Shown one piece after another: positions 45,111 through 53,334 of a stretch of 64,000 nt of DNA. How positions within the stretch are numbered: position 1 is the stretch's first letter; each line of letters starts with the position of its first letter. The DNA lies in the NCBI GenBank assembly GCA_964017965.1, contig CAXHNV010000001.1, positions 558,001-622,000 of the forward strand. Direction: 5' to 3'. Made by a program: the position numbers and the translations under genes. The notes under the pieces were generated by a model that did not search any database, was not told the origin of the DNA, and saw only the letters and a program-made list of their open reading frames with translations. Source of the DNA: UBA2883 sp964017965 (lineage in GTDB: Bacteria; Cyanobacteriota; Vampirovibrionia; Gastranaerophilales; Gastranaerophilaceae).

Positions 45111-45971
45111 ATGAAAAAAAGTTTATTAACGTTGTTACTAATAATTTGTTTATGCCCGATAGCGTTTGCTAATGACAGGGCAGAGGTTTATCAGGTTGAG
45201 AAAAAGTTCGGACTTAAATCCGGAAACATTGAGCTCACGAAACCTGAATATAGCAAAATTATTAAACTCGGTGACAATGCCTGGATTGTTCAAAAAAAGA
45301 ACAGATACGGAATTATGAATCACAAAGGTGAGTTGTTAGTGCCGACAAAATACCGTTGGGCTGACAGAGTTGGTGCAAACCTTGTTAAACTCGGTAACGA
45401 CAACGATTACGGTGTTTATAACGATAACGGTGTTGCTATTATTCCGCCGGAATATTCGTTGATTGAACGTATTTCAAAAGACTTCTTTTTGACCTGTAAA
45501 AACTATAAATACGGTCTTGTTGATTTATCCGGAAAAGTTGTTTTACGTAATAATTTCGATTCCATATTCATTCCTGATAAAAAAACTCTTGTTATCCAAT
45601 ATCAAGGTGAATGGTATAAACTTGATGTTGTCCAAAAAGACGGTGTGAATTTTGAAGTAGCGCCTTCTAAAAATGATGATGACAACTCATTTGGTGAAGT
45701 AGTGGTAAAAACAGGTGCAATTTCCGGTTATTCTGTATTAACTTTCACAGACTATGTTTTAAAGCTGTTTTCATCATTATCGCCAGCGTATGAAGCAACC
45801 ATTGATGAACTTATGTTTGCAAAAGGTGGCGATGCGGTTTCTGTAATAATGAACTTTACTTGGCTTCCAAAGATGCCGTTTACATATTTAAAGAACTATT
45901 ATAAAAACATTCGTAAACAAGAAAGTGATGTACTTTCACAGCCTAGAAACTATCTTAAGAAGAAAATCTAA
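45111..45971 (+). CDS. Secreted WG-repeat protein
   Basis: A 286-residue protein with a signal peptide (KKSLLTLLLIICLCPIAFA) and at least three WG/KWG-type repeats between about 50 and 160 (WIVQKKNRYGIMNHKGELLVPTKY, YGVYNDNGVAIIPPEY, KYGLVDLSGKVVLRNNF in short form). Such repeats form beta structures in exported proteins of unclear function. The C-terminal 100 residues contain a more hydrophobic region (YSVLTFTDYVLKLFSSLS). Weak Shine-Dalgarno (GGAG) before the ATG. Confidence 0.8.
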   Translation: MKKSLLTLLLIICLCPIAFANDRAEVYQVEKKFGLKSGNIELTKPEYSKIIKLGDNAWIVQKKNRYGIMNHKGELLVPTKYRWADRVGANLVKLGNDNDYGVYNDNGVAIIPPEYSLIERISKDFFLTCKNYKYGLVDLSGKVVLRNNFDSIFIPDKKTLVIQYQGEWYKLDVVQKDGVNFEVAPSKNDDDNSFGEVVVKTGAISGYSVLTFTDYVLKLFSSLSPAYEATIDELMFAKGGDAVSVIMNFTWLPKMPFTYLKNYYKNIRKQESDVLSQPRNYLKKKI

Positions 45972-46085
45972 ATTAACTATTGTGAAATGTACACTAATTA
46001 ACCCTATTTTATTAAGAAATGTGAAGCGCAGAACCTGCATAAAGACTGAATTTTTTAAAAAAGTCTAATAAATTAAAAGAAAATG

Positions 46086-46113
46086 TTGACTTTTTCTTTT
46101 GATATGACATAAT
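46086..46113 (+). promoter_or_regulatory. Promoter of small RNA candidate 1, with operator-like palindrome
   Basis: TTGACT, 16-nt spacer, CATAAT. The palindrome ACACTTTAAGTGT at 46125-46137 lies just past the expected start site and could bind a repressor. Confidence 0.55.
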
Positions 46114-46119
46114 AATAAA

Positions 46120-46262
46120 TGTACACACTTTAAGTGTATATAAAACACTAAATAATATTAAAACGCAATTGTTTTGAACTCCTAAAAAAGAAATATAATA
46201 AACACTAAAAGACCATTAGGATGCAGAAAGCAATCCACTCAATCAAAAGAGTGGTTTTTTTT
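46120..46262 (+). ncRNA. Candidate small RNA 1
   Basis: No usable open frame lies between a good promoter (46086-46113) and an intrinsic terminator: stem CCACTC 46235-46240 / GAGTGG 46249-46254 followed by nine T. A second small hairpin (GGATGC ... GCAATCC) precedes it. Predicted length about 140 nt; the 5' end is an estimate. It does not obviously match 6S, tmRNA, SRP or RNase P RNA. The region 45972-46085 upstream holds nothing else I can name. Confidence 0.5.
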
Positions 46263-46263
46263 T

Positions 46264-46377
46264 GCAAGCGAGCAGAGGCACGAGCATACGAAGTATGCGA
46301 GAGGTGAGCAAGAATCAACGGAAACGTTTGAGTTTTCGTTGTGATTGTGAACGTTGCCGTTTAATGCGAGCGCGGAG
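46264..46377 (+). repeat. Dispersed repeat, copy 1
   Basis: Begins GCAAGCGAGCAGAGGCACG and ends GCGAGCGCGGAG. The inverted copy at 53062-53168 matches almost base for base except three substitutions and a variable loop (ATACGAAGTAT here, GATA there, both between CGAGC and GCGAG). It directly follows the T-tract of small RNA 1. Internal AACGGAAA / TTTTCGTT can form a hairpin. Confidence 0.9.
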
Positions 46378-46396
46378 TATCTGCCGATAGAAAGTA

Positions 46397-46462
46397 TGTT
46401 AAGATTTGTAAAAGACTATGTATCCAATTAATCAATTAATTCATGAGTATATACTTTATATA
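46397..46462 (+). promoter_or_regulatory. TGTAA-repeat promoter of small RNA candidate 2
   Basis: TGTTAA at 46397, TGTAAA at 46407 and TGTATC at 46419, then TATATA at 46457: 60, 50 and 38 nt, exactly as at 39691-39756. Both contain AGTATATACTTTATATAT. Confidence 0.6.
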
Positions 46463-46468
46463 TGTATA

Positions 46469-46595
46469 GAGTATAAAATAAGAAACACACGAGGAAATCC
46501 GTAAAACACACGGAACGAGGACTAAGACAGTAAATGTTTCTTTCTACACACACTACACTTCACAAATTTTCAGAGCCTTTCGGCTCTTTTTTTTT
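46469..46595 (+). ncRNA. Candidate small RNA 2
   Basis: Lies between the TGTAA-type promoter and its own terminator (AGAGCC 46572-46577 / GGCTCT 46582-46587 plus a T-run). The transcript of about 125 nt contains repeated ACACACG and GAGGA motifs. An ATG at 46534 opens a frame that runs through the terminator and lacks a good Shine-Dalgarno, so an RNA is preferred. The start site is estimated from the -10. Confidence 0.5.
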
Positions 46596-46600
46596 ATTAA

Positions 46601-46632
46601 AAAAGAGGATGACTATTCAGTCATCCTCTTTT
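46601..46632. terminator. pckA terminator
   Basis: 14-bp stem AAAAGAGGATGACT / AGTCATCCTCTTTT with a 4-nt loop, downstream of pckA on the minus strand; followed by T-rich sequence there. Confidence 0.85.
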
Positions 46633-46649
46633 AATATGTATAAGAATTA

Positions 46650-48248
46650 TTATACTCTGCTTAATGGTTTTGGACCTGCTGCAACGATGTCTGAAGGCAT
46701 ATTTGGATATTTTTCAGCAAAGTTATCAGCGAACATTTGAGCCAATTTGTTAGCTTGTTCGTCATATGCAGCTTTGTCTTCCCACATTCCTCTTGCATCT
46801 AATTTTTCATCAGGTACGTTTGGACAAGATGTAGGATAATCTACGTTGAATACGTCGTGGTGTTTGAATTCAACGTTGTCGAATGAACCGTTAAGAGCTG
46901 CTGTAACCATAGCTCTTGTATAAGCTAATTTCATTCTCTTAGCGCCCATTGATGCGCTGCCGCCAGCCCAACCGGTGTTTACTAAGTATACTTGTGTACC
47001 GTATTGGTCTAATTTGTCACCTAACATCTTTGCATATACTGATGCGTCCATTGGCATGAATGGTTCACCAAATAATGTTGAGAATGTAGGTTGTGGTTCT
47101 GTAACGCCTCTTTCTGTACCAGCTAACTTAGATGTGAAACCTGTTACGAAGTGGTACATAGCTGCGTTCTTGTCTAATCTTGAGATTGGAGGTAATACAC
47201 CAAACGCATCAGCTGTTAAGAATACAACAACTTTTGGAATGCCGCCCATTGAAGGAATAGCTGCATTGTTGATGTAGTTGATAGGATATCCTACACGTGT
47301 GTTTTCTGTTAATGTACCGTCATTAAAGTCGAATTCACGTGTTTCAGGATCCATAACAACGTTTTCAATCAATGAACCAAACTTGATAGCATTGTAGATA
47401 TCAGGTTCGTTTTCTTCTGATAAGTTAATACATTTTGCGTAACAACCACCTTCGAAGTTGAATACACCGTCAGGTGACCAACCGTGTTCGTCATCACCAA
47501 TCAACTTACGAGCAGGGTCTGCTGATAAAGTTGTTTTACCTGTTCCTGAAAGACCAAAGAATACTGCTGTTTCGTGAGTTTCTGGGTCCATATTAGCTGA
47601 ACAGTGCATTGGTAATACGTTCATCTTAGTCATTACATAGTTCATTGTTGCGAATACTGATTTTTTGATTTCGCCTGAGTATTGTGAACCACAGATAATG
47701 ATTTCGTGTGCTTCGTAGTCGATAGCGATACAAGCTTCTGAGTTTACGCCGTCAACTTCAGGGTCACATTTGAAACCAGGTGCACAAATGATTGTGTAAT
47801 CTGCTTCACCATAAGATGCTAATTCTTCTGCTGTTGGTCTGATTAACAATTGGTGAATAAACATGTTTTGAGAAGCCATTTCGTTGATTACACGGAATTT
47901 TTGTTGATATTTCTTATCAGCGCCTGCGAAACCGTCGAAAATGAATACTTCTTTATCGTTTAGGTAGTTAACCATTTTTTCTTTGATAGAAGTGAATTTT
48001 TCTCTTGAAATAGGTCTGTTTACTTTACCCCAAGCGATATCGTCGTGAATACCTGCTGTATCTACGACGAATTTATCCTTAGGTGAACGACCTGTATATT
48101 TACCTGTAGTAACAACTAAAGCACCTGTGTTAGACAAAGTACCTTCGCCTAATCTTAAAGCTGCTTCTGTTAATTGAGCAGGTGTTAAGTTACGATAAAC
48201 TGCTTTTGGATTTTTAATTCCTAAATTTTCTATACCATAAGTTTCCAT
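46650..48248 (-). CDS. pckA: Phosphoenolpyruvate carboxykinase (ATP)
   Basis: Interconverts oxaloacetate + ATP and PEP + CO2 + ADP. Length 532, normal for the ATP class. Motifs: TGRSPKDKFVVD near 50, MHCSANMDPE near 205, the kinase-1a loop FFGLSGTGKTTLSADP near 230, and metal-site DDEHGW. GGAGG precedes the ATG. A single-gene unit with its own terminator. In a fermenter it may run toward oxaloacetate and make ATP, feeding the Na+ decarboxylase; direction is inference. Confidence 0.97.
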   Translation of the reverse strand: METYGIENLGIKNPKAVYRNLTPAQLTEAALRLGEGTLSNTGALVVTTGKYTGRSPKDKFVVDTAGIHDDIAWGKVNRPISREKFTSIKEKMVNYLNDKEVFIFDGFAGADKKYQQKFRVINEMASQNMFIHQLLIRPTAEELASYGEADYTIICAPGFKCDPEVDGVNSEACIAIDYEAHEIIICGSQYSGEIKKSVFATMNYVMTKMNVLPMHCSANMDPETHETAVFFGLSGTGKTTLSADPARKLIGDDEHGWSPDGVFNFEGGCYAKCINLSEENEPDIYNAIKFGSLIENVVMDPETREFDFNDGTLTENTRVGYPINYINNAAIPSMGGIPKVVVFLTADAFGVLPPISRLDKNAAMYHFVTGFTSKLAGTERGVTEPQPTFSTLFGEPFMPMDASVYAKMLGDKLDQYGTQVYLVNTGWAGGSASMGAKRMKLAYTRAMVTAALNGSFDNVEFKHHDVFNVDYPTSCPNVPDEKLDARGMWEDKAAYDEQANKLAQMFADNFAEKYPNMPSDIVAAGPKPLSRV

Positions 48249-48321
48249 TAAGTTTTCCTCCTTTATTACGGTAATGGTTATACACTATATATTGTATAAC
48301 AAACACTTTTAAAAGAAACAA

Positions 48322-50040
48322 TTATTTTTTAAAATTTTTTATTCTTTTTTGGATATCTTCGATTAAAGGAGTCCAATCGTTATAATCCTTTGCCCTGAAA
48401 GGTTTTACGCTTTTGTACCAGCCAATATCTTCGCCTTCTGTTTTGTACCAGCGGCACTCTGAAAATACGTTGAATAAACCGAATGTTTTTATCCCCATTG
48501 CTCCTGCAAGATTCATAACGACATTATCTGTTGAAATTATCAAATCCATACACTTCATTGCGCATGCTGTGTCTTCAAAGTTCTTGAACTCTTTTCCGAG
48601 GTTGTGTACTTTTACGTGTTTTGGCAGTTCTTTTAGTTCCTCTGCGTATTCGTCTGCCTGAAACGAATAAAATTCTACATCTTCCATTTCAAACAACGGT
48701 AAAAACTCAGTTGCGTGTATATCGCGATAAGTCGAATTAGACTGCTTTGTACCGTGATACGACAAACCTATTTTAATCTTGTCGTTATCTTTAATATATT
48801 TACGTCGAAATTCTTCGACTTTTTTCTCGTCAGCCTGCAAATAGCCCTCTGCTTCTTCCATTTTGTCAGGGGTTTCGTCAAACAAATATGGTAAATCCAT
48901 CATCGGAACGTGATAATCGTGAGGTATCTTACTCATACCTGACGCTCCCGTATACATAACAGAAGAGTTTGTGTCATCCAGTTTAATATTAGGGTTAATA
49001 TCGGCTTCGTGAGATAATATCTCGCAATACTTGTCGTACCCGGACGATTTAAGAATAGGAATCAGGTTCTTCTGGATAACAAGAATAACTTTCTTTGCTA
49101 ATTTAGCCAGCTTAGGAATATATCTCACAAACATAACAGAATCGCCAAAACCTTGTTCATAGTGTAATATAACAGTCTTGTCCGATAAATCTGCTTTACC
49201 GTCCCAACGAGTTTCATCTGTCAGTTCCTTAGGATATGCTACGTTTGAAGTCTTGAACCTTATCTTATACATATCATAACCCGTCTTTAAATCGCCCTCT
49301 TTTAAGAAATATCTTGAAAACAAGACCTGTTGTTCAGGGGTCGGGTTGTTCAACATCATCTTTTCAAAATGGGTTTTAGATTTTTCTTTTTCACCGTTCC
49401 GGTAATAAAGTTTTGCAAGAAACGCTCGTACAAGGTTGTTATCAGGTGCAAGCTCAAGCGCTTTTTGGGCATACTCAATCTGTTTTTCCATTTCTTTATT
49501 CTGATAAACCCGCTCATACAAGAACGATAGCTGATAATACAACGAATAGTTTTCCGTCTCTTTTTTGATTAACTCTTCATAATAAGGGATTGCCTTAGCA
49601 AAATGTTCAGGCATGCCAAAATATGTTGTTGCAACAATCTTGAGCACCTCAATATCATCAGTATGTTTCTTTAATTCGTTAATAAAATACTTATATACAA
49701 ATTCGGGTTTTCCCAAATGCAGCAAACAGTTGCTCAGATGTTGAATGTATTCAAACTTGTTCTTATCGTTTCTATATAGTTGAGCAAACATATCAGCACC
49801 CTTTGCGAAGTTTCCCTGCAAAATCGCTGCATAAGCTTTTGCTTCGGTTGCTTTTTCAGGTTTGGTTTTGACAGAATCCAACTTTGTTTCTAATGCAGTC
49901 CGGAACTCGTTATCAACCTGTTTTTCTAATGTCTTAAACTCTTTTTTTACAGATGTTGTATCAACCCTATGAGAACTGTTAAAGGCAGACAATATCAATT
50001 TATTTAAAAAATATAAGTTCTTTTCTTTTGTATCTTTCAT
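48322..50040 (-). CDS. TPR protein with C-terminal GT-B glycosyltransferase-like domain
   Basis: A 572-residue protein. Residues 60-270 are tetratricopeptide repeats (AQKALELAPDNNLVRAFLAKLYYRNGE). Residues 295-570 resemble the GT9/GT41-like domain found behind TPRs in many bacteria: ILHYEQGFGDSVMFVRYIP, KIGLSYHGTKQSNSTYRDI, FYSFQADEYAEEL, NLGKEFKNFEDTACAMKCMDLIISTDNVVMNLAGAMG in pieces. It probably transfers a sugar, perhaps to protein; donor unknown. Its ATG overlaps the stop of the upstream TPR gene (TAATG), so the three TPR genes are translationally linked. Confidence 0.8.
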   Translation of the reverse strand: MKDTKEKNLYFLNKLILSAFNSSHRVDTTSVKKEFKTLEKQVDNEFRTALETKLDSVKTKPEKATEAKAYAAILQGNFAKGADMFAQLYRNDKNKFEYIQHLSNCLLHLGKPEFVYKYFINELKKHTDDIEVLKIVATTYFGMPEHFAKAIPYYEELIKKETENYSLYYQLSFLYERVYQNKEMEKQIEYAQKALELAPDNNLVRAFLAKLYYRNGEKEKSKTHFEKMMLNNPTPEQQVLFSRYFLKEGDLKTGYDMYKIRFKTSNVAYPKELTDETRWDGKADLSDKTVILHYEQGFGDSVMFVRYIPKLAKLAKKVILVIQKNLIPILKSSGYDKYCEILSHEADINPNIKLDDTNSSVMYTGASGMSKIPHDYHVPMMDLPYLFDETPDKMEEAEGYLQADEKKVEEFRRKYIKDNDKIKIGLSYHGTKQSNSTYRDIHATEFLPLFEMEDVEFYSFQADEYAEELKELPKHVKVHNLGKEFKNFEDTACAMKCMDLIISTDNVVMNLAGAMGIKTFGLFNVFSECRWYKTEGEDIGWYKSVKPFRAKDYNDWTPLIEDIQKRIKNFKK

Positions 50041-50579
50041 TATCTTAAACCTAACATTTCCTCAAAAACTTCGTCTCGTTCAATCTTAGCTTCTTTATCG
50101 TTTTCGTTTAGAATCAAATACGAGTTATAAGCTTTAATACTCATATCGTACATCTTTAAGTCTCTATAAGATTTTGCAAGCACAAGATAAGGCGGTGCAC
50201 TATTGCAAACTGTTGTAAGGTATTCCGCCAGTAATATTGCTTCTTTGTACCGTTTCTCTTTTTGGAATAATTGAGCTAAGGCTATACTGTGCAAACTCTC
50301 AGCGTAATCAAAATCGATACATAATCGGATTATTTTTAACTGCTCATCAGGGTTATCGCTCTTCAATTTCGCATACTCAAGCGCCAGCAGTTTTTTGTAT
50401 GAGTCCAAAATCTTAAACTCTTTTTCAGTGATATCTTTTTCCAATAATTTAAAGATTCTTTTAAGTGATGAATTCAGTGTAATAGCGCCTTGAATATCGT
50501 TCTCTGCAACAGCAAGCATAGAAAGGCTTGCAAGAGCCTTAAATGAATCAATGAGTTCCGCTAACCGCTCTTTATCCAT
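50040..50579 (-). CDS. TPR-like helical repeat protein, 179 aa
   Basis: All-helical protein with degenerate tetratricopeptide repeats (SLHSIALAQLFQKEKRYKEAILLAEYL, VLAKSYRDLKMYDMSIKAYNSYL in short form). The frame continues upstream, but ATG 50579 is chosen because GGAGG lies 9 nt before it and the upstream frame is occupied by another TPR gene. It overlaps that gene by 8 nt and the downstream glycosyltransferase gene by 1 nt. Probably a partner of the latter. Confidence 0.75.
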   Translation of the reverse strand: MDKERLAELIDSFKALASLSMLAVAENDIQGAITLNSSLKRIFKLLEKDITEKEFKILDSYKKLLALEYAKLKSDNPDEQLKIIRLCIDFDYAESLHSIALAQLFQKEKRYKEAILLAEYLTTVCNSAPPYLVLAKSYRDLKMYDMSIKAYNSYLILNENDKEAKIERDEVFEEMLGLR

Positions 50580-50934
50580 TTTCTGCCTCCAATTTTTTTG
50601 CAAATTCAAGGCTTGTTTGTGCGCTTTCAGAATCGTTGTTTTTCTCAAAGATTTCCGCAAGTTTATAATAAATTCTTGAAGCGGGTTCTGTGCTTTCACA
50701 ATAGTTTAAATAATAGTTTATAGCCTCTTCATAGTTTTCAATATCATTGTATAAATCGCCGATTTTTTCAAAATACTCAGGCTCAATATTATATATATAT
50801 GCAATCTTATACAGTTTAATAAGTTCTTCCTGAAGACCTGCTTTTATAAATCGCGGTGCAAGTTCTTCAACAAGTTTGACATTTTTCGGGCTAAGTTCGA
50901 TTGCTTTACATAGTGATTCATACGTATTTGACAT
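50572..50934 (-). CDS. Small TPR protein, 120 aa
   Basis: About three tetratricopeptide repeats (ESLCKAIELSPKNVKLVEELAP, PEYFEKIGDLYNDIENYEEAINYYL, RIYYKLAEIFEKNNDSESAQTSLEFA in short). First gene of the three-gene TPR/glycosyltransferase operon. No Shine-Dalgarno is seen; TAAAAT lies 6 nt before the ATG, so the operon message may start leaderless. Function unknown beyond protein binding. Confidence 0.78.
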   Translation of the reverse strand: MSNTYESLCKAIELSPKNVKLVEELAPRFIKAGLQEELIKLYKIAYIYNIEPEYFEKIGDLYNDIENYEEAINYYLNYCESTEPASRIYYKLAEIFEKNNDSESAQTSLEFAKKLEAENG

Positions 50935-50940
50935 ACGCTG

Positions 50941-50946
50941 ATTTTA
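50941..50946 (-). promoter_or_regulatory. -10 box abutting the TPR operon start
   Basis: TAAAAT on the minus strand, 6 nt before ATG at 50934. Confidence 0.45.
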
Positions 50947-50976
50947 CCATGTATTCATTACGGTTTTATCCTGTGT

Positions 50977-51831
50977 TTACATTATTTTTGTAGCTACAGG
51001 ATAAGAACCTAAGTGCTTAAATGTCTTGACGTTTTGAAGTATTTCAAAAATCGCTTTTGATACTTTTAAATCGGTTATTTTACCGTCAAAATCTATATAA
51101 AATGTGTACTCACCCAGAATCTTCTTTGACGGACGGGATGAAATATGTGACATATTAATATCATGTTTTTCAAGTATTTGTAATATTTTACTCAAAGCAC
51201 CCGATTTATTTTCAGTGGCAAAATATATGCTTGTCTTGTAATCTCTGTCTGTTTTTAATGCTTTTTTACCAATAAGTAAAAATCTTGTCTGGTTGAACTT
51301 TTCATCGTTAATGTTCTCTTCAAGAACAGGCTTATTATAGTATTCTGCCGAATATCTGCTTCCTATTGCAGCAACAGTCTTGTCATCAGGTGAAAGGTTT
51401 TTGATAGAATTAGCAGTCGAACTCTCTGATTTGTATTCGATATCGTTGCCAAAGGTTTTATATATATAATCAAAACACTGTGAAATTGCCTGAGGGTGAG
51501 AGATGACAGTTTTTATATCAGAGATATTATCAGCATAACTCACTAAACAGTGGTTTATCGGAATAACGCATTCTGCTTGAATCTTTATTTCTTTATCGTC
51601 TATCCTTGAGATATTGTCTATAGATTCTTTTACAACACCCTCAATGGAGTTTTCTATAGGCAAAACAGCAAACGAATCATCATCTTTTAGGTTTGATAAC
51701 TCGTTTGCAACTGCTGTAATAGTTTTTTTCTCAATATCTTCATACCCAACAAGTTCAAACTCTGATTTGAACTGTTCTTTTGCAACATCGGTATATGAAG
51801 TTTTCGGTCCGAGATAAAAAAGTTCAGGCAT
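50977..51831 (-). CDS. pheA: Prephenate dehydratase
   Basis: Converts prephenate to phenylpyruvate for phenylalanine synthesis. The 284 residues hold a dehydratase domain (FYLGPKTSYTDVAKEQF, VLPIENSIEGVVKESID, ISHPQAISQC, NQTRFLLIGK) and a C-terminal ACT domain (SIYFATENKSGALSKILQILEKHDINMSHISSRPSK in pieces) that binds Phe for feedback inhibition. It is monofunctional, without chorismate mutase. It starts 3 nt after the stop of the DUF1858 gene, so the two are coupled. Confidence 0.94.
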   Translation of the reverse strand: MPELFYLGPKTSYTDVAKEQFKSEFELVGYEDIEKKTITAVANELSNLKDDDSFAVLPIENSIEGVVKESIDNISRIDDKEIKIQAECVIPINHCLVSYADNISDIKTVISHPQAISQCFDYIYKTFGNDIEYKSESSTANSIKNLSPDDKTVAAIGSRYSAEYYNKPVLEENINDEKFNQTRFLLIGKKALKTDRDYKTSIYFATENKSGALSKILQILEKHDINMSHISSRPSKKILGEYTFYIDFDGKITDLKVSKAIFEILQNVKTFKHLGSYPVATKIM

Positions 51832-51834
51832 GCT

Positions 51835-52047
51835 CTATGCTTCTGCTCTTGCAATAGCGTCGTTGATATCTTTTACCATTTCATCAGCGTCGAAACCGTG
51901 AACTCTTGCGCCTGCTTCAAGGTTTTCAAAACGTGCAGCAGCACAACCTAAACAACCTAAACCGTATTTTGCAAATACTTCGATTGCTTCAGGGTATTGT
52001 TGTGCGATATCTAATATTGCCATATCTTTTGTTACTTTTCTTTCCAT
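51835..52047 (-). CDS. DUF1858 redox-disulfide domain protein
   Basis: A 70-residue protein of the DUF1858 family: VTKDMAILDIAQQYPEAIEVFAKYG followed by LGCLGCAAARFENLEAGARVHGFD. The CLGC pair can form a redox disulfide or bind a metal. Such domains are often found near hybrid-cluster or iron-sulfur proteins; function is not established. AAGGAG precedes the ATG. Directly upstream of pheA and likely co-transcribed. Confidence 0.88.
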   Translation of the reverse strand: MERKVTKDMAILDIAQQYPEAIEVFAKYGLGCLGCAAARFENLEAGARVHGFDADEMVKDINDAIARAEA

Positions 52048-52122
52048 ATTCTTTACTCCTTACGTTGACATTTATAAAATCATCATTAAATAAATTATAT
52101 AACAAAATGAGAGGTGTGTCAT

Positions 52123-52290
52123 ATGGATTTATTAAAAAACTTTTTCAAAAACGATTCAACTGTAGTAGGACTTTGCGATTTAAAAAGAAGAACCGCAGTA
52201 AACTCTTTTGGCTTTGCTCAAAACTTTGCATTCAGCCAACCTGTTTTCGAGCGTCCTCAGCCGATTTTCGCCGGTCAAAGATTATATTAA
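52123..52290 (+). CDS. Hypothetical protein, 55 aa
   Basis: ATG 52123 with GAGGTG 8-13 nt upstream. Sequence starts MDLLKNFFKNDSTVVGLCDL and ends in a Phe/Pro-rich QPVFERPQPIFAGQRLY. A TTGACA-like -35 lies at about 52064 in the divergent region. Family unknown. Other frames over this region are longer but lack Shine-Dalgarno sequences. A small regulatory or structural peptide is possible. Confidence 0.55.
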   Translation: MDLLKNFFKNDSTVVGLCDLKRRTAVNSFGFAQNFAFSQPVFERPQPIFAGQRLY

Positions 52291-52298
52291 ATTCCCCC

Positions 52299-52326
52299 TT
52301 GCAAAACTCCAAAAAACTGCTATAAT
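52299..52326 (+). promoter_or_regulatory. Promoter of the 58-aa gene
   Basis: TTGCAA, 16-nt spacer, TATAAT, about 55 nt before the ATG at 52381. Confidence 0.65.
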
Positions 52327-52380
52327 AGTTAAACCTTTTAGTGTTTTATGTGTTAGTGGATTGATTATGGAGGGAATCCT

Positions 52381-52557
52381 ATGCGTCTTAATGTTTATGA
52401 TACCTTTGAAGATGAAGTTGCAATGATGAATTTGGCAAAACAGTTACAATCGGAAGGCATGGAGTCATTAAAACAGCCTCACTTGTGGGCGACAGAGCCG
52501 ATTAAAACTATTGAACCAACAACTGCTTTCTCAAGATTGATTCTTGAAACAGTCTAA
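52381..52557 (+). CDS. Hypothetical protein, 58 aa
   Basis: ATG 52381 behind a strong GGAGGG, with its own promoter at 52299-52326. The product begins MRLNVYDTFEDEVAMMNLAK and ends AFSRLILETV; it is soluble, slightly acidic and probably helical. No family recognised. Promoter, ribosome site and stop together make it credible despite its size. Confidence 0.65.
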   Translation: MRLNVYDTFEDEVAMMNLAKQLQSEGMESLKQPHLWATEPIKTIEPTTAFSRLILETV

Positions 52558-52623
52558 CTAATTTAGCCGAATGACTAATAGTAAGATTCGTTTGTAATAT
52601 TTAACCTGTTACAAGGTGATATT

Positions 52624-53061
52624 ATGAAACGAATTCTTACTATGGTTTTCTTATGTTTAGTTTGCGCCTCAACTGCAGGTGCAAACGATGTTTTGCCGCA
52701 AGTTTATACCCCTAATAATATTAACCCCTATAAGACTAATAAGTGGTTTGATTTTTTATCATTCAATAAACCTGAAAAACCGGTATGGGACGAAGATTAC
52801 TCTAAATACGATTATATGCTGTCTCGTATCGAAAAAGAATGGTTTAAACAAGACTATACAAACCTTACTATGTCAGAACGTTTAAATAGACTCGAAGAAC
52901 ACGTGTTTGGGACAAGTTTTAATGAAGACGTAAACAAACGCTGTGACAGACTTAAACGTGCTTTCAATGCACAAAAGAATAATTACAGAAGAACACAAGG
53001 CATGTTCTCAGGTGTTCCGACAAGTATTCCTTTCGGTGTAGATGAGCTTATTGAGAATTAG
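52624..53061 (+). CDS. Secreted protein with a cyanobacterial-style RLxRLExxVFG motif
   Basis: A 145-residue protein with a signal peptide (KRILTMVFLCLVCASTAGA). The mature part holds DYSKYDYMLSRIEKEWF and MSERLNRLEEHVFGTSFNEDV; the RLxRLExxxFG unit recalls repeats I know from non-photosynthetic cyanobacterial exported proteins, here in one copy. Function unknown. AAGGTG precedes the ATG. The dispersed repeat starts immediately after the stop codon. Confidence 0.7.
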   Translation: MKRILTMVFLCLVCASTAGANDVLPQVYTPNNINPYKTNKWFDFLSFNKPEKPVWDEDYSKYDYMLSRIEKEWFKQDYTNLTMSERLNRLEEHVFGTSFNEDVNKRCDRLKRAFNAQKNNYRRTQGMFSGVPTSIPFGVDELIEN

Positions 53062-53168
53062 TTCTGCGCTCGCGTTAAACGGCAACGTTCGCAATCACAA
53101 CGAAAACTCAAACGTTTCCGTTGATTCTTGCTCACCTCTCGCTATCGCTCGTGCCTCTGCTCGCTTGC
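53062..53168 (-). repeat. Dispersed repeat, copy 2 (inverted)
   Basis: Reverse complement of 46264-46377 with three substitutions and a 7-nt shorter variable loop. Its outer end is the stop codon of the secreted-protein gene; its other end abuts a nine-base A-run (T-run on the minus strand) of a terminator. Confidence 0.9.
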
Positions 53169-53195
53169 AAAAAAAAACGGTATTTAATCATACCG
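53169..53195 (-). terminator. Minus-strand terminator beside the repeat
   Basis: On the minus strand CGGTAT / ATACCG with a 6-nt loop is followed by nine T and then the repeat. A minus-strand TATAAT about 20 nt upstream hints at a very short transcript. The remainder of 53196-53334 shows nothing else. Confidence 0.6.
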
Positions 53196-53334
53196 CAACT
53201 TACACACTTACACACATTATAATTTCAAAATTTGTTTATATCCTAGTTCATAACCTTTTGCATATTTTAAAATAACCTTCTAAATTAACCTTACATTTAT
53301 ATAAAGGATTTTTGTTTAGAAAAATTGCCCTGAT

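Noticed and set aside
46534..46740. Open frame of 68 codons beyond small RNA 2
   Set aside because: It reads through two terminators and overlaps pckA; no Shine-Dalgarno at proper distance.
51906..52426. Two longer plus-strand frames over the DUF1858 gene and the 55-aa gene
   Set aside because: They are antisense to or out of frame with better supported genes and lack ribosome sites.
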